Positions 7,296 to 16,666 of a DNA stretch of 24,537 nt are shown here, in pieces. A program made the position numbers and the translations under genes. The notes beneath the pieces are model-generated. The model did not search any database and was not told the origin of the DNA. It saw only the letters and a list, made by a program, of their open reading frames with translations. The stretch comes from Mesostigma viride (lineage: Eukaryota; Streptophyta; Mesostigmatophyceae; Mesostigmatales; Mesostigmataceae). Position 1 is the stretch's first letter. Every line of letters begins with the position of its first letter. The stretch lies in contig RPFO01001367.1 in assembly GCA_009746045.1 (NCBI GenBank), forward strand, positions 1-24,537, read 5' to 3'.

Positions 7296-9277
7296 CTACG
7301 CTGGAGGAGTTAACGGTGCCCCCCACTTGGCTGCGAGGTAGCCGCGTATCAGCTCAAGCTCCGCTGACGTTTTGGCGGTGTTGTAGATAAGGATCTCGCC
7401 AATCCACCCATCAAAAGCACGACTCGCGTTGGACGTGTCTCCTCCAATAGCGAGATTTCCCGAACCAGTTGTAGGGTCCGATCCCACTCTGTCATAACCG
7501 GGTCGTCCGTCGAAGCGGGTGAGAAATGCGTTTGTACTGCTGTTGCATGAAAGCGCCAGGACGTGTGCCTTGTTGTCAAAGAACTGAGCCCTGGTGCTCA
7601 CGGTTTCGTATACAGAACCGGGAGCGAATAGGATAACGGTCTGTGCCTGTGACTGATAAGACATGAGATAACAATTGCCGTTCGACGATCCAAGCATATA
7701 ACCTCTAATACCCGTAAAACTCCCTATTTCTGGATACGTTGCAGTCGTTAGCTGTTTGGCGACTATAAAAACACTCGCACTTACCCCGACCGCGTTCCAG
7801 AAATTGTTCACGGACTCCAACAAGCCAGACCGCGAGTTAATAAAACGGAGGGACCGTTTCGAGTTCAGCTCCGCCGTATCCAGTGTCGGGCACTTGGCGG
7901 AAGTTGCCTGCGTCACGTGGTACCCGTTCGGCCCCTTGTCGTTCACGCGCATCACGTTCCCACCTGTCGTGTTTTGCTGGGTTGTGCCCGACGTGTCGCT
8001 GAACACCGTGGCGCTGTCGGACGGATCGTACCACGCGAACAGATTGGGGTCTGTTGCGGGGTTGTAAACTGGCGTATACGTAAAAGTAAGCGGTTAGACG
8101 CCGAGTTCCCATGGCCCGACACGGAGTCTGTCGCCGCGTTGGCACCCACGCTGACGGTCGTCAGTGTGTTCGAGGTTCCTGACACGTCGAACGTGTAAAA
8201 CGCCGCGTTTACCTGCACCAAGTTGGACGCCGTCCCGTTGGTAACGACGATGTCCCCGAGCGCAAAACCAGTGACTGACCGGCTGAAGGTAGCCGTCACG
8301 CCGACTGGGCTCGCGGACGGTGTTGCCCCGGCCGAAGTCGCGAGGGTGACGGTAGGCGGCGGGGAGTAGGTGAACGCGACCGTGTTGGACTCGGCGTTTG
8401 TGACCCCGAATTCGCCTACCGTCGTGCCATCGACCACCCTCACGGTCGTCTGGGAGTATGGAGTGGTCGGTGTCATTGCGAACTGGTATGATGCCCCGGT
8501 ACCGGTTACCGACGACGCTGTTCCGTTGTTCACGTAGATGTCCCAGCTACCAAACCCTGTCACGGGCTTGTCAAATGTGACATCCATTGTGACGGGGCTT
8601 GTGGTTGGATACGTCCCTGCAGCTGTAGATAGAGCGACTGTGATAGGTGGAGGGCTCAGTGTGAATGTTAGAGTATTGGATGCGTCGTTTCCACCGTCCA
8701 CCACATCCACTCCCACGCTAACAGTGGTGGGGGTGTATGCCGTGACGGGAGTGACCGAGAATGTATAAGATGAACCACTGCCTGTCAACGAGGAAGCGGT
8801 CCCATTGGTAACTACTATGTCGTCTATGGAAAAACCAGCTATGGACTTACTGAAAGTGGCAGCCACTGCGATAGGGCTCGCAGTAGGATTAGCGCCTGCC
8901 GTTGTAGCAAGTGTGACGGTGGTGGAAGGAGGGGTGTAGGTAAATGATAACAGGTTGGATTCGTCGTTATATGCCCCAGAAACCCCTGTTACCTTATTTT
9001 CTTTCACGGAAACCGTGGTTGGGATCGAACCTGTGATATTTGTTATATCAAAAAAATACGTCGCCGGTGCACCTAAAAAGAGGTCGACTGCCGTTCCGTT
9101 TGTCACGTCAATGTCTGATAGATCAAAACCAGTGACGTCTTCATTAAATGTCGCCATCACGAAAACGGGGACATTCGATGGTGTAAGGTCCACTGTTGAT
9201 AACCCAACCGTGACCGAGGTACTAGGAACGCGTCGTTTATATAAAAGAGCGGGGCATATACCACTATCCAGCAACAT
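7296..9277 (-). CDS. Fibre-like protein: four Ig-like (Big_12-type) repeats plus a LamG/concanavalin-like lectin domain, one frameshift
   Basis: The upstream frame (9277 to about 8090) carries four tandem ~92-residue repeats with the pattern F...V.GF...DI.VTNGTA followed by TTVSV and ending in a TFTYTPP-like strand, matching bacterial Ig-like domains of the Big_12 kind. The downstream frame (8006 to 7296) is a LamG/concanavalin A-like fold ending FDGWIGEILIYN then ELELIRGYLAAKWG, a hallmark of that superfamily. The two join in frame if one base is missing near 8085-8096: the fourth repeat's final strand and a linker with NLFAWYDPSD continue into the lectin. About 660 aa in total. It is probably a host-surface-binding fibre. 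No signal peptide. A deliberate frameshift making a short form is the less likely alternative. Confidence 0.8.
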
Positions 9278-9296
9278 TTGTATAGACTAATCGTCG

Positions 9297-9467
9297 TTAT
9301 TTTTTTTGGTTTGGTAGCGGATACTTGAAGGTGGGGAGAAGGGGCAATGCTCGTCTAGCTGGCATTGTCATGGACAGACCAGAATCTGCCATTTCAGGAA
9401 TGTCAAAAATCAACTTCAACCTGTTAAACGGATTAGCTGTGATGCTAGGGTCTCGAAAGTAGTCCAT
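9297..9467 (-). CDS. Small ORF, 56 aa, between MCP and fibre
   Basis: The ATG at 9467 opens MDYFRDPSITANPFNRLKL and ends NQKK before TAA at 9297. The gap between MCP and fibre is only 218 bp and this frame fills most of it. A TATA-like run (TAAAAAATATATAC, 9485-9498) sits about 18 bases upstream, as for neighbouring genes. The composition (Pro-rich, with LKLIFDIPEM) resembles short virion peptides, but I recognise no family. Confidence 0.5.
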   Translation of the reverse strand: MDYFRDPSITANPFNRLKLIFDIPEMADSGLSMTMPARRALPLLPTFKYPLPNQKK

Positions 9468-9495
9468 CGTTTGTCATTACACACGTATATATTTT

Positions 9496-10788
9496 TTAGA
9501 GGTACACGGCTGCCTGCCTGCCTGCAGCGATGTCCATCTTTGATTCGCATTCCGTGAAGATGTAGGAAATGCAGTCCGTTGCTCCCTTCTCGACTCGCAG
9601 CGTGACCACCGATGCCGTGCCACGAAGGTCAAGGCCGCTCATGTACTCTGGACCGGCACACGGCATATTAAGGTGACACGCCATCGTGAAGTTGTTGTTT
9701 AGCCACGTGGTAGGAGTCATGCCCTCCCGGACACAGGACAAGACATTCCCCTGGTCACCGAACGCGGACAACAGATTGATCCACGCCTCGGTTGCGTTCG
9801 TACGGTATCCAGGCGCTAGGTTGGATCCGTTGATGTCGTATTGGTAGGAAGTCATACCATCCGCGATGTGATTGAACATCGTATTGCCAGATGCGTTGGT
9901 CACGTCCGCGCCGGCAGCAACCTGAATCGCCAGGAGTTTGCTGGCGGACGCGGAAGACAGCGACGCCTTGATGGCATAGGGAGAACGAGTCCCGAGCGAC
10001 TGTTTGGTAGACTGCCACGTCCGCCACTTGAAGGAGAGAGTTCCACCCTCGGCAAGCCTGGACGAGAAAATCTGGCCCACGATATCTTCTTGGAACCTGT
10101 ACGTGTCGATGCTAAAGTGGATGTTGCTCAGTTCGAAACCAACCCCCGTTCCTGCGTCAACGGCCACGATGCCACCAGCAGCAGCTGCTTGCGCCACGCT
10201 AGGAAGCATCACCCCTCCGTCCATGAGTGTGATTCGGATCTCGATGGGGGGGAAGAGACTCAGATCCACGATCCGAGGCTCGCCACTCAGGAATCCCAAA
10301 AAGTGGTCAATGACGCCGTCCACTGCGGTGTTTGCCTTCACGTTGTTTGTGAGAGCGCCAGCCGCATCAGCAATGACGATGTTGTTATTCTTCGACCAAC
10401 CAGCGGGAGCCTGCGCGAGATTGTACTCGACACCGCCGTGCACCGAGAGCAGCGTATGGAACAGCTGGGAGTAGTCGTTGATGCTGTCGACGGTCTGACC
10501 TCCTGCCAGTACCTCGAGGCGCCTGATGATGGAGGACGTGTACGCGGGGAACTTTGCGAACCCCGCCGTGGTCGTGGGGGTCCCCGTGAAAAACATTGCG
10601 AAGGAGTGCAAGTCCACGAACCCGGACGTGGGGAGGCGGACCGCGACCACAGACCCTTGTTTGATGCCGTCGCTTGCTGAGAGGGTGCTGAGATGGACTC
10701 GTTGAGTCGTGTGCTGACCCAGCGCCTTCACGAGGTATTGCATGGACTTGGGGATAGCGCGCGAGTACCAGGAATTGTCCGAAGCCAT
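9496..10788 (-). CDS. MCP: Major capsid protein, double jelly-roll, PLV type
   Basis: It builds the pseudohexagonal capsomers of the icosahedral capsid. The ATG at 10788 (MASDNSWYSR, 430 aa) is preferred over the ATG at 10803, because a promoter-like AAAAATATCTC lies at 10810-10820 and would leave almost no leader for the upstream ATG. Jelly-roll 1 shows VVAVRLPTSGFVDLHSFAMF then SIIRRLEVLAGGQTVDSIND, followed by LFPPIEIRITLMDGG; jelly-roll 2 begins around ELSNIHFSIDTYRF. The pattern PTSGFVDL...RRLEV..GGQTV..IN.Y is characteristic of algal PLV capsid proteins. Length is within the family range. It sits downstream of penton and the pVI-like gene, as in other PLVs. Confidence 0.93.
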   Translation of the reverse strand: MASDNSWYSRAIPKSMQYLVKALGQHTTQRVHLSTLSASDGIKQGSVVAVRLPTSGFVDLHSFAMFFTGTPTTTAGFAKFPAYTSSIIRRLEVLAGGQTVDSINDYSQLFHTLLSVHGGVEYNLAQAPAGWSKNNNIVIADAAGALTNNVKANTAVDGVIDHFLGFLSGEPRIVDLSLFPPIEIRITLMDGGVMLPSVAQAAAAGGIVAVDAGTGVGFELSNIHFSIDTYRFQEDIVGQIFSSRLAEGGTLSFKWRTWQSTKQSLGTRSPYAIKASLSSASASKLLAIQVAAGADVTNASGNTMFNHIADGMTSYQYDINGSNLAPGYRTNATEAWINLLSAFGDQGNVLSCVREGMTPTTWLNNNFTMACHLNMPCAGPEYMSGLDLRGTASVVTLRVEKGATDCISYIFTECESKMDIAAGRQAAVYL

Positions 10789-10806
10789 AGATTGTGTATA
10801 CATTCG

Positions 10807-10820
10807 AATGAGATATTTTT
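10807..10820 (-). promoter_or_regulatory. Promoter-like AAAAATATCTC upstream of MCP
   Basis: The minus-strand sequence AAAAATATCTC ends 21 bases before the MCP ATG. Similar elements precede other virion genes: AAAAAAATCTC (12281-12291, before the 114-aa gene), TATAAAAATCTA (12788-12799, before the zinc-finger gene) and TAAATATCTA (7275-7284, before the 170-aa gene). All lie about 14-21 bases from the start codon. A shared late-promoter function is inference. Confidence 0.5.
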
Positions 10821-11175
10821 ACTGAAGAAGCTGGCCGAGTATGGGATTTTTTACCTTCGCTCCATCAACCCGTCTTTCGAGGTTGGACAAGGCGCTCAGA
10901 CCAGTGTTTGCGACCGAGTACGCTTTCCCGAGCAGCGTACTCTTCGCGATCATGTTGGATGGGATGTGTCCGAGCGCGGAATCGACAATGCCCGCCGCCT
11001 GTTTGGCAGCCCGCGCCCCGTCGCCAATTTTTGAGATGACTTCGCCAGCGACGTGCCCGGCTTTCTTGACAGCTGACACGATGGCCGCCCCGTCGCCGAC
11101 CCTCTTGATAGCGTTGCCGGCAAACTCTCCCACGCGTCTAGCCACGTTTCCGATTGCTCCAAAATTAACTTTCAT
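10819..11175 (-). CDS. Small Ala/Gly/Lys-rich amphipathic protein, possibly pVI-like
   Basis: The ATG at 11175 overlaps the penton stop by 11 bases, so MKVNFGAIGNVARRVGEFAG (118 aa) is the likely start rather than the longer frame to 11238. The protein is a series of amphipathic helices (VGDGAAIVSAVKKAGHVAGE, AKQAAGIVDSALGHI, KAYSVANTGLSALSNLERR) with no cysteine. In Polintons, adenoviruses and PLVs a short protein of this type (pVI or PX class) often lies between penton and MCP and is thought to be virion-internal and membrane-active. The assignment rests on position and composition, not on a clear motif. Confidence 0.7.
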   Translation of the reverse strand: MKVNFGAIGNVARRVGEFAGNAIKRVGDGAAIVSAVKKAGHVAGEVISKIGDGARAAKQAAGIVDSALGHIPSNMIAKSTLLGKAYSVANTGLSALSNLERRVDGAKVKNPILGQLLQ

Positions 11176-12028
11176 CGTCCTCGATAGTACTAGATGGCTG
11201 AGAAATAAATCTGGTTTGTGGCTGGACGGTCCTGTCAAGGGCCATATACTTCAAAACGCTCCCGATCTTCCTCGCCTCTATTCCCATCGCCTTCTGAGGG
11301 CTTATGCGGAAGGAGAGCTGAAGAGCCCAATCCGAGTAGACAGTTATAGGAGCGTCGTCCTCGTCGAGCAGTCGGATCGTGATGTTGCTGGGAGAGTCCT
11401 TGAGATGCTGCCACAAAGGGGTCGCTGCCTGCCAAACAATGGGTTCTAAGAACTGCGACATGTTGGGACAGACGGCCAAAAGGCCTCCATATCCCGTGCC
11501 TGTCGACGATGATATCACGTTTCCTCGAACGATGTCGCTGTATACATACACCATTCTCAGTCTCCCATTCGTTGCTGGCCGGTTGCTAGCGAGGACACCT
11601 GTGAAAGGATATGATCCTTCCATGAGCCCCAACACCCGGCCCGTGGGCTCATCCACCGCGACAGAGAACTCGGTGGCATTTGTCACGGTAAAAAGACTAG
11701 TCGCCCTGTTGTACGTGACCGAGAACCCAGGATCTACCGCCTTCAAAGCTTCCTCTATGTTTTTTCGGTTTTCGATAGTCGTGTACGAGCCGAGCGGCAA
11801 GGTCACCTTCGTAGGGGACTCGCTGCCAGACAAACGGACAGTGAAGTATCGGTTTCCTTCGCTGATGTGAGTCTGTTCAAACGGGATGGTCATGAGGGTA
11901 AGCCCGACGTCGTGATAATCGTCAAGGAGTCCCGCCGGGATGTCCCATACCGGATCCACTAGCGTCCCGCGAGTTCGGTTCTCCGTGCGAAGAGTGAGTG
12001 TCAGCGTTTCCTGGATGAACTCCTTCAT
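11165..12028 (-). CDS. mCP: Penton / minor capsid protein (single jelly-roll)
   Basis: It occupies the fivefold vertices of the capsid. The ATG at 12028 gives 287 aa beginning MKEFIQETLTLTLRTENRTR; the frame is open to 12100 but the extra residues look non-coding. Family-like features are RLRMVYVYSDIVRG near residue 180, a loop to NMSQFLEPIVWQ, and the closing strands NITIRLLDEDDAP then ALQLSFRI, which correspond to the conserved VYVYSDIV ... I.L.D..G..I ... L.F+ pattern of PLV and Polinton pentons. It overlaps the 114-aa gene upstream by about 107 bases in another frame and the pVI-like gene downstream by 11 bases. Confidence 0.85.
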   Translation of the reverse strand: MKEFIQETLTLTLRTENRTRGTLVDPVWDIPAGLLDDYHDVGLTLMTIPFEQTHISEGNRYFTVRLSGSESPTKVTLPLGSYTTIENRKNIEEALKAVDPGFSVTYNRATSLFTVTNATEFSVAVDEPTGRVLGLMEGSYPFTGVLASNRPATNGRLRMVYVYSDIVRGNVISSSTGTGYGGLLAVCPNMSQFLEPIVWQAATPLWQHLKDSPSNITIRLLDEDDAPITVYSDWALQLSFRISPQKAMGIEARKIGSVLKYMALDRTVQPQTRFISQPSSTIEDDES

Positions 12029-12266
12029 CGGCCACTTCTTCTGACAATAGCTCAGAAGTAATTTCGTTTGTCCCAAAAACCTTGACGACGCCTTCCTCAA
12101 TTTTCGCCGATGCCCTTTTCATGGCGCGCCTTGTCTTCCCTGTGAGTGGCTTCTTCTTACAGTAGAGCATGGCTGCCTCAATGAACTCTCGTGGGACATT
12201 TGGATGGAGGGTCATCCATTGAGAGATCTCGAGCATCTCGGCGTCAGTGAACAGCGGGCTGCTCAT
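11922..12266 (-). CDS. Hypothetical PLV protein, up to 114 aa, upstream of penton
   Basis: Unknown family. The first ~85 residues look real (MSSPLFTDAEMLEISQWMTL, CKKKPLTGKTRRAMKRASAK, acidic EITSELLSEEVADE); the last ~30 overlap the penton frame and have a Gly/His/Ser composition typical of an out-of-frame reading. Joining it to penton would need one extra or two missing bases, unlike the other breaks in the element, so I keep it separate. A promoter-like AAAAAAATCTC lies 14 bases upstream of the ATG. Confidence 0.6.
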   Translation of the reverse strand: MSSPLFTDAEMLEISQWMTLHPNVPREFIEAAMLYCKKKPLTGKTRRAMKRASAKIEEGVVKVFGTNEITSELLSEEVADEGVHPGNADTHSSHGEPNSRDASGSGMGHPGGTP

Positions 12267-12268
12267 GT

Positions 12269-12772
12269 TTACTCTTCTGTGAGATTTTTTTCAGCGCCTT
12301 CTTTTGGAATTCCCACGACCGTGTTGTGGACCCTCCTGAGATGCAGCAGGAGGTTTTTTTCGTTTGCGAACGTGCTCTTACACCCGGGTTGTGGGCATTT
12401 CCACCTCGCGCCTCCCACCTGGACTCGTTTCCCGACAGGTACACCCGCAGGCTCCGGGGGTGCCGCCACTGCTTCATCGACGACAACCGGTTCGGGAGCC
12501 GGCGCGACAGGGGCCGGTTGGGCATACGCGGACAATGGGGGGTACGCGACCGGTCTAGAGTTCGCCATCACTGACGCCATGAGAAGGGCATCCTTGAACC
12601 CTCGCGCCTCTGCGACCTTCCCTTTGTTCACCGCTCTTCGGACCGGCGCGCTGTGGATGACAATGGTGTTGGTCGATGAAGCGGTCACCTGCGACTGGGG
12701 TGCGACCTTACGCTTCGGTTTTCCCCTTTTACTTGAAGGACGGCGCCGTGCTGATTTCTGACGCCTTGCCAT
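12269..12772 (-). CDS. Basic N-terminus plus C2H2 zinc finger protein, 167 aa
   Basis: Three parts are visible. Residues 1-25 are very basic (MARRQKSARRRPSSKRGKPK), like a nuclear localisation signal or a DNA-condensing tail. Residues 75-115 are an Ala/Pro/Val linker. Residues 126-149 form one classical C2H2 finger with C126, C131, H144 and H149 (spacing C-x4-C-x12-H-x4-H) and the core F135 and L141. The stop is 2 bases before the next gene's ATG at 12266. The layout suggests a DNA-binding virion core protein or a late regulator; neither can be decided from sequence. The upstream TATAAAAATCTA matches the shared promoter-like element. Confidence 0.8.
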   Translation of the reverse strand: MARRQKSARRRPSSKRGKPKRKVAPQSQVTASSTNTIVIHSAPVRRAVNKGKVAEARGFKDALLMASVMANSRPVAYPPLSAYAQPAPVAPAPEPVVVDEAVAAPPEPAGVPVGKRVQVGGARWKCPQPGCKSTFANEKNLLLHLRRVHNTVVGIPKEGAEKNLTEE

Positions 12773-12794
12773 TTCTGCATATAATCATAGATTT

Positions 12795-15700
12795 TTATAA
12801 CGTCCAAGTGAGGGTCTTGTTAGTCGACACGGCCATTTTTCCAGCGCGCGACTTGCAAAACGCGGTAGACAACGCTATGTTTGTTGACGTGTCAGTGGTG
12901 ATGCGAGGAATCCGCAATGCGATTTCAAACACCCCGTCATCCTCCTCGTATCCTGAAACAACATTCCAGTTGCTGCCAATTATAACGTTTACCGGCCAGA
13001 CGGACAGGCCGCTAGCCGTTAAGCGATATGGGTTTGATATGTCGAGAATCGTTGGTGGGTTGTTATCAAATGTTAACCTGACAAGGATATTGGTCAACGC
13101 GGTCGGAAGAGTTAGTTCCGATTGCGTGGCCGGGTCGTGGAAAGACATCACGGCCACAGGGGCGCCGTGCCAAAATTGCGGAAGCGGGTAGTCGTATATG
13201 GGCTGCCTCAGACCGACCAAAGAATCTGCTTCCAATATCGTGTGCGATATACGCCTAGTTTCTCGGACATCTTCATACAGGGCCACGTCCATCCCGTGAT
13301 TGCCGCCAATTGACGACAGGCTTGAACCATAATAGTAGCTTAGGCTAGAAGCAAATAAAAGCGGGCTCGGGCCAGATACTGTTGGATCTAATACTTGGAA
13401 CGTCACGGTCGCCAAATGGATCATACCAGTAACTGGCGGATCAACCAGTGAAATATGATCACAGGTTATGTCAACGTACGACGAGGATTTTGAAATCGTG
13501 GTTGTAGAAAAACCGCCAGTCCACGCTTCTCCAACGACTACGCTGATAAGCAACGGATCATTGCTCAACTTGGTGTTTGAAAATCCAAGTCTTACATAAA
13601 ACTTCCTCACCGACTGACGAGCTGGTAGAATCCCATATATTTTGGCAGTATATTGGTTCATTTGCACGCCGTATTGAACATCGGGACACTTAACAACCGT
13701 GCGGATGACACTCTCATTCGTGAGTGTTAGCTCCTTAAACCAAGTATCCGCCACACCCGGTACGGGTTTTGTGACGCTATATTTGCCAAAAATGCTACAA
13801 TTCCTCGACGAGGTGGACCTGTGACGCAGCTCCAACACGTCTCCAACGGCCGTGTACGCTCCGGAAGGATTGTTGGTTTTTAGGGAGTCGAACTCTATGT
13901 CTTGTAGGTCATCTTTGATTGGCCAGACATACGCGCCGTGGTACTCTCCGCTCAAGTGGAAAATTGGTCGGAGGGGCATCGGAATGTACGGGTCAATAAT
14001 GTCTGTAGGATGGTTGTAAATATACCGGACGAGTTTGAGATTTTAGTCATTTCACTAAGTTTTTGAGGATTTGTTTTTGATATATAACGCTCAACTTTCC
14101 CATCCGATTTTCTTCGAAATGCCACCCAGTAGTTGTTTTGTTGTCTCCATGATGAGTTTAACGTGTATCGAACCTTCGACTTCAGATTGTCAAACAGATC
14201 GAGTGCATAGTCACTATGGTGCAGATTGATACCCAGCATACCCCAATGCGTCGTAGCCGCATTTCTCCAATTCTGATGGGCATCTGTCGTGGCCGGGTGA
14301 TATTTATTCGTCAAAGACATAGTATTTTCTGCAAACGAGACGAAAGCATCGTTGCTGCCCAAATATAGCCGAAAACACAATAGAAATGGGCCGTCGATGA
14401 GCTGCTCTGAAAAAACAACACATTTGCTTGGTGCCGGAGTGGCTGTTTTTACAAAAAAGAATTTTTCGGGAGACCCTTCAAAGTAGTATTTCGAAGCTTC
14501 TGCTTGCAGCGTGGTCACGGAGTGGCGCGAGAATGATTCTAGAGAATGGAGCGTCGTAGCGGGGCCGTCTATCTCCACGGTCTCTCCTGACAGGTTTGGC
14601 GAGTCCTTTACGGTTACGATCCTGTATCTGAGTTCTACATCATCGCCTTCGGATGGATTTTGAAACGTCGTTGTCTTCAACGTCCCATCCAAGGCCCCTT
14701 GAGATACTCCGTTCGCCAACAGATGAAAACCGGTGAGAGGAGGCAACGACTTTCCCCACCCCACATCATGGTCTGCGTAGACGCCGTTGATCGCGATTTT
14801 TACAGGATTTAGATATGAAATGTAGGAACTTGGTGTCCGGATGCCGGAGTGCAGTTGGCTCATTTTTGAAACGCATACCATCACCCCTCCTTTGTGGGTG
14901 GTGTAGGAGGTGAGGGTCGAGTCGTTGTAGACGTCTATCTCGTAGTTCATATACTTGTTACTATCTGCCGCGACTGGCGCGGTGATTACGGCGTCTTCCC
15001 CGCGCAGTCCCCCGTTTTGCGAGAGGGAGACTCCGCCGATGGTCGGAGTGGTCGGCGTGAGCTGGGTGGAATTCATGTACCACCTGATGGGGAGTTTGCG
15101 TTGGTATGCGAAGGGGGTCGTCATCTTTATGCCCTGTTTGAGGGTCGTTCCCTCTACGACCTCCCAATTAGCGGTGGTTGGATTGGTGCTCCAGTAGAGT
15201 GCGTTCACAGGGTCAATCGGACCCATTCGCCAGTCCGTCAGTGGCGAGTATGTACGCGTGATGGTGAAGGATCTCCCAGTTAGTGGAAGGCGGCGGTTGT
15301 CGTCGCGAATCGTGGCGAAAGACAACAACTCCACGCGGAGAGGGAGGCCGTTAAATCGAGATCCGCCGAGACCATAGAAAGAGTCGGAAAAGTATGGATA
15401 TCCTACCTCTCCGTCCACAACGCTCTCCCCCGTGCGCGCCTGGGTCGTGTGGTAGTCGCGATAGGTAAACTTACAGATTCCACTCGCGTCGCCATTCGTA
15501 ACGTTGTAGGGCAGCTGGACTCGCACATCCTGGTCATTGATGACGTTGAACGCGTTTTGGTGCGACACGGTCGTCCCGTCTTCGAGATGGAGGACGAAAT
15601 CCCCGTTCAAGTTAGCTATCGACGTTTTGCCTACCCCGTGTTGGTCAAAAAGGTAGTCCAATTGCGCGCGGGTCAGGACTCTGCCACCAGGGTCTAGCAA

Positions 15701-16103
15701 CGTATCAGGGCTAAAGTCGAAGACGTGGTACTGGGTCGCCCCACTTTCGCCGTAAGGTAAGGTTCATTTAGAGTGAGATCGTCGACTAAAGTAGTCCCTG
15801 ATTTAAAATAGGAATACCCATTCACGACGAGACTGTAAGCAAGTTCCGATGGGTCGCTTGCGGTCTCGTCGTCGTAATTGTCTCCGAGTCGCACATTTGT
15901 CGGCTGGCTCGGGTAGAAAATTTTGAATCCGTCGACAACGAGTGACTCATCGAATGGATGTGAATGCCAAGAAGTAACGTAACGCTAGCTTGAAGCCCAT
16001 CTATGTCTGTTTCGATGTTAGAAACACGCTCCTCCATTTCAGGGTCGAGCGTTAACCCGGTGGCGAGATTGGTCGGTCTGCTCAATGTTGTTAGAACGAC
16101 CAT
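12795..16103 (-). CDS. Long beta-rich structural protein, about 1,100 aa, split by three frameshifts
   Basis: Four consecutive minus-strand frames (16103 to ~15970; ~15970 to ~15760; ~15757 to ~14040; ~14040 to 12795) read as one protein, each junction needing one missing base. The start (ATG 16103) has a short coiled coil (EMEERVSNIETDIDGLQASV). The next part includes DESLVVDGFKIFYPSQPTNV and YSLVVNGYSYFKSG. The bulk is Ser/Thr/Asn/Tyr-rich beta sequence without Cys clusters or transmembrane segments, consistent with a tail- or fibre-like virion protein. The 582-aa piece (15700-13952) and the 394-aa piece (13979-12795) overlap only because the break falls there; the latter's apparent ATG at 13979 is probably internal. 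No family recognised. The alternative is that 12795-13979 is a separate gene. Confidence 0.65.
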
Positions 16104-16127
16104 TTATTATCTACCTAGAATATAAAC
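16104..16127. promoter_or_regulatory. 24-bp divergent intergenic region between the two gene blocks
   Basis: The start codons of the minus-strand structural gene (16103) and the plus-strand coiled-coil gene (16128) are separated by only 24 bases. The gap contains TTATTATCTAC read rightward (TAGATAATAA leftward) and TATAAAC just before the plus-strand ATG. Any two promoters here must overlap or extend into coding sequence. Confidence 0.6.
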
Positions 16128-16654
16128 ATGGCCTCTGAGGCTTCAGAGACCCCAACGAGCTACCAAGACGAAACCTTCGCCGAGACGCGGGAAGAGCAGG
16201 TTGACCTGGTCAAGACAATTCGAAAGGGACAACCGCTGAATGATGAACAGAAAAAAGCCCTTCGCGACAAAATGAGGGTTTACCAGCAACGCGCAAAAGC
16301 CGAGAGGGAGAAGAGACGAAACGAGAAAAGGAGGCAGAGATAACGAAACGAAAGGTCCTTGCAAAGGAATTGGAGATTCAGCGGCAAAGGCTAGTCGAAC
16401 TCGAGCTGCAAGAAGCCCGCAACAAATCGCGGATTGAACGCCTTCTCGCTGAAGATTCCGTCGCCTCAACCCCCGCCGACACGCCAAAACCAAGACGGGG
16501 TCGAAAGCCCAAGGAGACAGAGCCGGACTCTCCGCCACCCCCGATCAAGACCCGACAGCTCCCACCTCCACCACCGCCACCTGTCGCGATGACGCCATAC
16601 GAGATGCGCATGGCCGCCATCCGCGCGTCTCTCCTTGCTAGTCTGGACGATTAA
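16128..16654 (+). CDS. Charged coiled-coil protein with proline-rich tail, one frameshift
   Basis: The first frame (16128-16343) begins MASEASETPTSYQDETFAE and runs into a Lys/Arg/Glu helix that stops early. The next frame from about 16325 continues the same helix (EAEITKRKVLAKELEIQRQR, then LVELELQEARNKSRIERLL) to 16654. One base missing near 16320-16335 joins them into about 176 aa. After the coiled coil come an AT-hook-like PKPRRGRKPKETE and a poly-Pro stretch (TRQLPPPPPPP), then MTPYEMRMAAIRASLLASLDD at the C-terminus. Unknown function; it lies 12 bases before the packaging ATPase and may be a scaffold or packaging partner (inference). Confidence 0.7.
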
Positions 16655-16666
16655 AATGTCTTCAGA

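Noticed and set aside
9841-10680. 279-aa plus frame
   Set aside because: Antisense shadow of the MCP gene; rich in Arg/Cys/His with no domain.
11922-12100. Fusion of the 114-aa gene with penton
   Set aside because: It would need one extra or two missing bases, unlike the uniform single-missing-base pattern elsewhere; overlapping genes are simpler.
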